DNA of 48,138 nt from Eubacterium sp. CAG:252 (GTDB lineage Bacteria > Bacillota > Clostridia > Lachnospirales > Lachnospiraceae). The stretch lies in the NCBI GenBank assembly GCA_000436535.1, contig FR886270.1, forward strand, positions 37,919 through 86,056. The letters are read 5' to 3'. Shown piece after piece: positions 44,920-48,138 of the stretch. The number at the start of each line of letters is the position of its first letter. Positions within the stretch are counted from its first letter, which is position 1. Position numbers and translations under genes: made by a program. Under the pieces are notes generated by a model that saw only the letters and a program-made list of their open reading frames with translations, ran no database searches and was not told where the DNA came from.

Positions 44920-45593
44920 TCAGACTCCTCCCGTAATTTATATCCTTCCCCAACCTTGTTAATAATCGGGTCATATCCAAGCTCAGCCTTAAGCTTTCTT
45001 CTAAGCGAAGACATATGTACTCTTATGGAACCGCTGAAACTGTCAACTGATGCATCCCATACATGCTCTATCAGTTCCTCCTGGCTTACCGGTCTTCCTA
45101 TATTAAAAAGCATGTATTCCAGAATACCATTTTCTTTTCTTGTAAGTGATACCTTATTTCCTTTAGCATATACCTCACGCTTTATTGTATCGAACCTTAT
45201 ACCGCCGCATTCAAGGCATATATCCTTCTGCACAAACTTCCTTCTTGTCAGACTTCTGATACGCGCCTCAAGCTCCTGCAAATGAAACGGCTTTTCCATA
45301 TAGTCATTAGCCCCTGCATCAAGTCCCTCAACCTTATCCACAATCTGTCCTCTTGCTGATAATATAATAACCTTTGTCTCCTCATTACTCTGTCTTAATT
45401 CCCTTAAAATATCCATTCCATCTATTCCCGGCAGATTCAGATCCAGGACAATCAAATCATAATTCTCTGCAAGAATATACTCAAGTGCCTCCCTGCCATC
45501 ATAACAGGTATCTACTTCGTATCCGGCCGCATACAGGCTTTTTGCAACCATATCACATATTTGTTTCTCATCTTCAACTATTAATAATCTCAA
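44916..45593 (-). CDS. OmpR/PhoB-family response regulator
   Basis: A 225-residue regulator. The receiver domain has the acidic pair E7/D8, phospho-acceptor D51 (LIVLDLNLPG) and K101-type lysine in YMEKPFHL. The C-terminal winged helix has RRKLKAELGYDPIINKVGEG typical of OmpR proteins. It precedes its kinase in the operon. The 120-bp divergent region to the redox genes is a likely binding site. Confidence 0.95.
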   Translation of the reverse strand: MRLLIVEDEKQICDMVAKSLYAAGYEVDTCYDGREALEYILAENYDLIVLDLNLPGIDGMDILRELRQSNEETKVIILSARGQIVDKVEGLDAGANDYMEKPFHLQELEARIRSLTRRKFVQKDICLECGGIRFDTIKREVYAKGNKVSLTRKENGILEYMLFNIGRPVSQEELIEHVWDASVDSFSGSIRVHMSSLRRKLKAELGYDPIINKVGEGYKLREESD

Positions 45594-45717
45594 TTCTATT
45601 TCACCTTTTTCTTAACAAAGATTTTACAACAGCTATTGTATAATAATCCCTGTCAGATGGTCAATAAATACACAAACAAAGAATCGACATGAAAACGAAT
45701 AAAGGAGCGACAATATC

Positions 45718-45858
45718 TTGAAGTACAAAAAATTATATCAGATTATTCTGCTAATCCTTGGTATTACTATGGTAAGCTATGGTGCTATCAGGGGTGAAGC
45801 AGCTTTAGTACTTGGCAAAGCAATAAAACTATGTCTGGAGTGTGTTGGAATTGGATAA
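45718..45858 (+). CDS. CD1871A-family small CXXC-motif membrane protein
   Basis: A 46-residue protein starting at TTG 45718, with AAAGGAG 10 bases upstream. It has a single hydrophobic segment (about 8-24), then RGE and a C-terminal CLECVGIG with a CxxC pair. This matches my memory of the CD1871A family of Clostridia, small CXXC proteins encoded next to 4Fe-4S membrane proteins. Its stop overlaps the start of the next gene, showing translational coupling. The cysteines suggest a redox or metal role. Confidence 0.8.
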   Translation: MKYKKLYQIILLILGITMVSYGAIRGEAALVLGKAIKLCLECVGIG

Positions 45859-46780
45859 GAATAAGAAAAAAAACAAATCAAAAAGAAAAAAAGACAACAA
45901 ATCAATATCAAATAAAATAGCACAACTACGCGGATGGATACAGGCAGCCGCCACGCTGCTTACTAATATACATATTCCCAATATATTTAAAGGAAAAATA
46001 TATCAGGGAAACGCTAAAACTGTATGTGTACCTGGATTAAACTGTTATTCCTGTCCTGCTGCAACAGGAGCCTGCCCCATTGGAGCATTCCAGGCAGTTG
46101 TGGGCTCATCCAGCTTTAAATTCTCATATTACATAACTGGATTTTTTATTCTGCTTGGCGTAACACTTGGAAGATTTATATGTGGGTTTTTGTGTCCGTT
46201 TGGATGGTTTCAGGATTTACTCCATAAAATCCCAACTAAAAAATTCTCTACTGCCAGGCTGAAGCCTCTAAGATACCTGAAATATATCATCCTTCTTGTT
46301 TTTGTTATACTTCTGCCTATGCTTATAACGAACTCAATAGGAATGGGAGATCCGTTCTTCTGCAAATATATTTGTCCACAAGGGGTTCTAGAGGGTGCTA
46401 TACCTCTGTCGCTTGGTAATGCAACTATACGTTCTGCACTTGGAAAGCTGTTTTCGTTTAAATGCCTTATTTTAATTACTGTTGTTATGTTAAGCATTGT
46501 ATTTTACAGACCATTCTGCAAATGGATATGTCCCCTTGGAGCCATTTATTCATTATTTAATAAGGTCAGCTTTCTTAGTATTAAGGTCGATAGCAGCAAA
46601 TGTACCAGTTGTAACCAATGTACAAAGGCATGTAAAATGGATGTCAATGTATGTAAAACGCCTAATCATCCGGAATGTATACGATGTGGTGCGTGCATAA
46701 AAGCATGTCCTAGGGATGCAGTCCATTATGAGCTTATGGGCAAAGCTTATCTTAAAAAAAGCAGCAATAGTAAGCAATAA
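45851..46780 (+). CDS. NapH/CcoG-like membrane 4Fe-4S protein
   Basis: About 309 residues. A very basic N-terminus is followed by a CYSCPAATGACPIG cysteine motif. About four membrane segments follow, with repeated CxxxCP motifs (CGFLCPFGWFQD, CKYICPQGV, CKWICPLGA). Two ferredoxin-type 4Fe-4S clusters lie near the end (CTSCNQCTKACK and CIRCGACIKACP). Such proteins pass electrons across the membrane. Starts at 45842 (GTG), 45845 or 45851 (TTG) are possible. GGAG at 45837-45840 best suits 45851. Confidence 0.9.
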   Translation: MDKNKKKNKSKRKKDNKSISNKIAQLRGWIQAAATLLTNIHIPNIFKGKIYQGNAKTVCVPGLNCYSCPAATGACPIGAFQAVVGSSSFKFSYYITGFFILLGVTLGRFICGFLCPFGWFQDLLHKIPTKKFSTARLKPLRYLKYIILLVFVILLPMLITNSIGMGDPFFCKYICPQGVLEGAIPLSLGNATIRSALGKLFSFKCLILITVVMLSIVFYRPFCKWICPLGAIYSLFNKVSFLSIKVDSSKCTSCNQCTKACKMDVNVCKTPNHPECIRCGACIKACPRDAVHYELMGKAYLKKSSNSKQ

Positions 46781-46825
46781 TTAACATTAACTAACAAATA
46801 ACTTTTATTAAAGGAGTAACTAATT

Positions 46826-47728
46826 ATGACAACAAGAAAAACATTTATTTCTATTTTTACACTATGCATAGCATTATTATTTACAGCCTGTGGCACACAG
46901 GACTCTGCTAAAACAGCAAATACCAAGGATAGCGTAACTAAAGCCGGTACAGAGGCTTCTGATAATTCCAATACCAGACTAAATGATTTATATCAGCAGG
47001 AAAACCAGCTCTTTGCGAAGCACGAGGCTGTATGGAACAAAGCCTTTGGCATGATGAATAAAAGCACTGTTGATCCAACTGGCAATTATGCTGATTATCT
47101 GGCTGGTACCGTAGAATCGAACAAAGCTTCCTTTACAGAGGCCGAGTTAAAGACACTTACAGAAGATATTGATGCTATACGAAAAATCGAGGAACAGATA
47201 GCTGAAATTGAAAATAAGACTGCTTCTGACAACAGTAAGAAAAACAATACCGAAACCACATCTCCTTTCAGTAATTTATCCGGTAAAGATTTTAATGGCA
47301 ATTCTGTTGATGAAAGTTTATTTTCAAAAAACGCAGTAACTGTAGTCAATTTCTGGTTTAACGGCTGTAAGCCCTGCGTAGCAGAGTTATCTAAGCTTAA
47401 TGAATTAAACGAAGCTATCAAGTCAATGGGCGGTGAGGTTGTAGGCATCAATACCGAAACATTCAATGGCAATAAAACTGCCATAAAAGAGGCCTCTGCT
47501 ATTCTTGAAAGCCAGGGTGCAAAATACCGCAACCTTTCGATTGACTCTGCCTCAAATGCAGGTAAATATGCCTCTGATATTATGGCATTTCCTACAACTA
47601 TACTAGTTGATAGAAATGGTAATATTGTAGGTGAACCAATGCTTGGAGGAATTGACAATAAGGATAACTATGATACACTTATGAACCAGATTAAATCTGT
47701 AATTGCAGCAGATAGTAATAGCAAATAA
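46826..47728 (+). CDS. TlpA-like thioredoxin-fold lipoprotein
   Basis: A 300-residue lipoprotein: lipobox LLFTAC with C22. A charged helical region (about 50-135) is followed by a TlpA/ResA-type domain (about 148-300). Active-site motif WFNGCKPC has C181 and C184, and a conserved cis-proline site lies in AFPTTILV. It should reduce disulfides outside the membrane. It lies 45 bp after the 4Fe-4S gene and has AAAGGAG before its ATG. The likely electron source is the 4Fe-4S membrane protein (inference). Confidence 0.92.
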   Translation: MTTRKTFISIFTLCIALLFTACGTQDSAKTANTKDSVTKAGTEASDNSNTRLNDLYQQENQLFAKHEAVWNKAFGMMNKSTVDPTGNYADYLAGTVESNKASFTEAELKTLTEDIDAIRKIEEQIAEIENKTASDNSKKNNTETTSPFSNLSGKDFNGNSVDESLFSKNAVTVVNFWFNGCKPCVAELSKLNELNEAIKSMGGEVVGINTETFNGNKTAIKEASAILESQGAKYRNLSIDSASNAGKYASDIMAFPTTILVDRNGNIVGEPMLGGIDNKDNYDTLMNQIKSVIAADSNSK

Positions 47729-47758
47729 ATGGTTGAAGAGAATTAAACTATATAAAAA

Positions 47759-47800
47759 TATCATATAAGAATGTAGGTTTTTCTACATTCTTATATGATA
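47759..47800. terminator. Terminator after the redox cluster
   Basis: A perfect 18-bp inverted repeat (47759-47776 with 47783-47800) and a 6-nt loop. The T-run is stronger for leftward transcripts, but the position suits both the redox operon and the DUF5688-like remnant. Confidence 0.8.
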
Positions 47801-47814
47801 AAAAAGCTATATTT

Positions 47815-48078
47815 TTATATTGACATTTGCACTTTCTTATCTGTTCCCCATGCTTCCATCAGGCTGTTATGTATCGTAATAGAGCCTGTACCCATTTCAT
47901 CTTCTGATACAAGCACATAGAAAATGACTGCTAAATCAAGGAACTCTATATAAGGCATATCAGAAAGCAGCTCGGCATTCCTGTCCTTATTAATGAGCTT
48001 GAAGCACACCCTGTCTTTTACGTTCTCAAAGTCCATAATTCCTTCAATATTAAAATCACTGCCGACACGATTTACATA
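47815..48078 (-). pseudogene. DUF5688-like protein fragment
   Basis: The minus frame reads VGSDFNIEGIMDFENVKDRV and continues through LDLAVIFYVLVSEDE and SITIHNSLMEAWGT, which resemble the central part of DUF5688 proteins common in Lachnospiraceae. A stop codon at 48079-48081 cuts the upstream side and the frame ends early at 47815, so both ends are lost. An ATG at 48036 with AAGGA four bases away could still start a 73-residue product. Confidence 0.5.
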
Positions 48079-48138
48079 TTAGATAAAAGCATGTAAAATT
48101 TCTTTTACATAGCTTAATTGCGGTCTATTTAGCTTGTT

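Overview
The window is a low-GC, gene-dense chromosomal segment. Its gene families, AT-rich intergenic regions and strong AGGAGG-type ribosome binding sites suggest a gut Firmicute of the Lachnospiraceae, probably near Lachnospira/Eubacterium eligens. That assignment is inference: there is no rRNA or other marker gene here. I saw no tRNA, rRNA, CRISPR array or intact transposase. Most genes lie on the minus strand.

Layout. 0-6 kb: folC, an unrecognised coiled-coil protein, an orphan histidine kinase fused to a heavy-metal-binding domain, and gdhA with a clear promoter and terminator. 6.6-11 kb: a LytR-CpsA-Psr protein converging on a Wzz/BY-kinase pair (cell-envelope polysaccharide) and a HAD phosphatase. 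11-16 kb: a proteolysis block with an S8 subtilase, a ClpX-like ATPase and a membrane HtrA protease. 16-21.4 kb: a probable operon with an Ig-like surface protein, two membrane proteins, cdaA, cdaR and HPr (c-di-AMP synthesis). 21.8-25.1 kb: a zinc uptake operon (Fur-family regulator, ZnuA, ZnuC, ZnuB) with a consensus promoter and a candidate operator. 25.1-25.3 kb: a candidate small RNA unit. 25.5-29.3 kb: a SprA-like metalloprotein, a split ThrE exporter, a histidine phosphatase, thiM and thiW. 29.5-32.7 kb: pepT and a tandem hemerythrin gene, the latter lying between copies of a structured repeat, followed by a decayed hybrid kinase and a 259-bp inverted-repeat element. 32.8-34.8 kb: an alanine/glycine:Na+ symporter behind a tandem glycine riboswitch. 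34.9-40.8 kb: adenosine deaminase, a stand-alone HPt protein, a lipoprotein amidase, a zinc-ribbon membrane protein, an Lgt paralogue, a DUF4190-like protein and a DEDDh exonuclease. 40.9-43.6 kb: a decayed defence-like island with a TIR protein, PD-(D/E)XK fragments, a truncated RyR-domain gene and an XRE fragment. 43.7-47.8 kb: a two-component system divergent from a CD1871A / membrane 4Fe-4S / TlpA-like redox cluster. The right edge holds a DUF5688-like remnant.

The most interesting points are these. (i) A two-hairpin leader is shared by two unrelated amino-acid transport genes, one of which also carries a glycine riboswitch. (ii) The TIR/RyR/PD-(D/E)XK island has visible recombination junctions. 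(iii) The compact redox cluster includes a 46-aa CXXC membrane protein that standard gene calling would miss. (iv) The subtilase ribosome binding site lies inside a terminator-like stem. (v) Several structured noncoding elements cluster around the hemerythrin gene. All family assignments come from reading the sequence; no database search was run.
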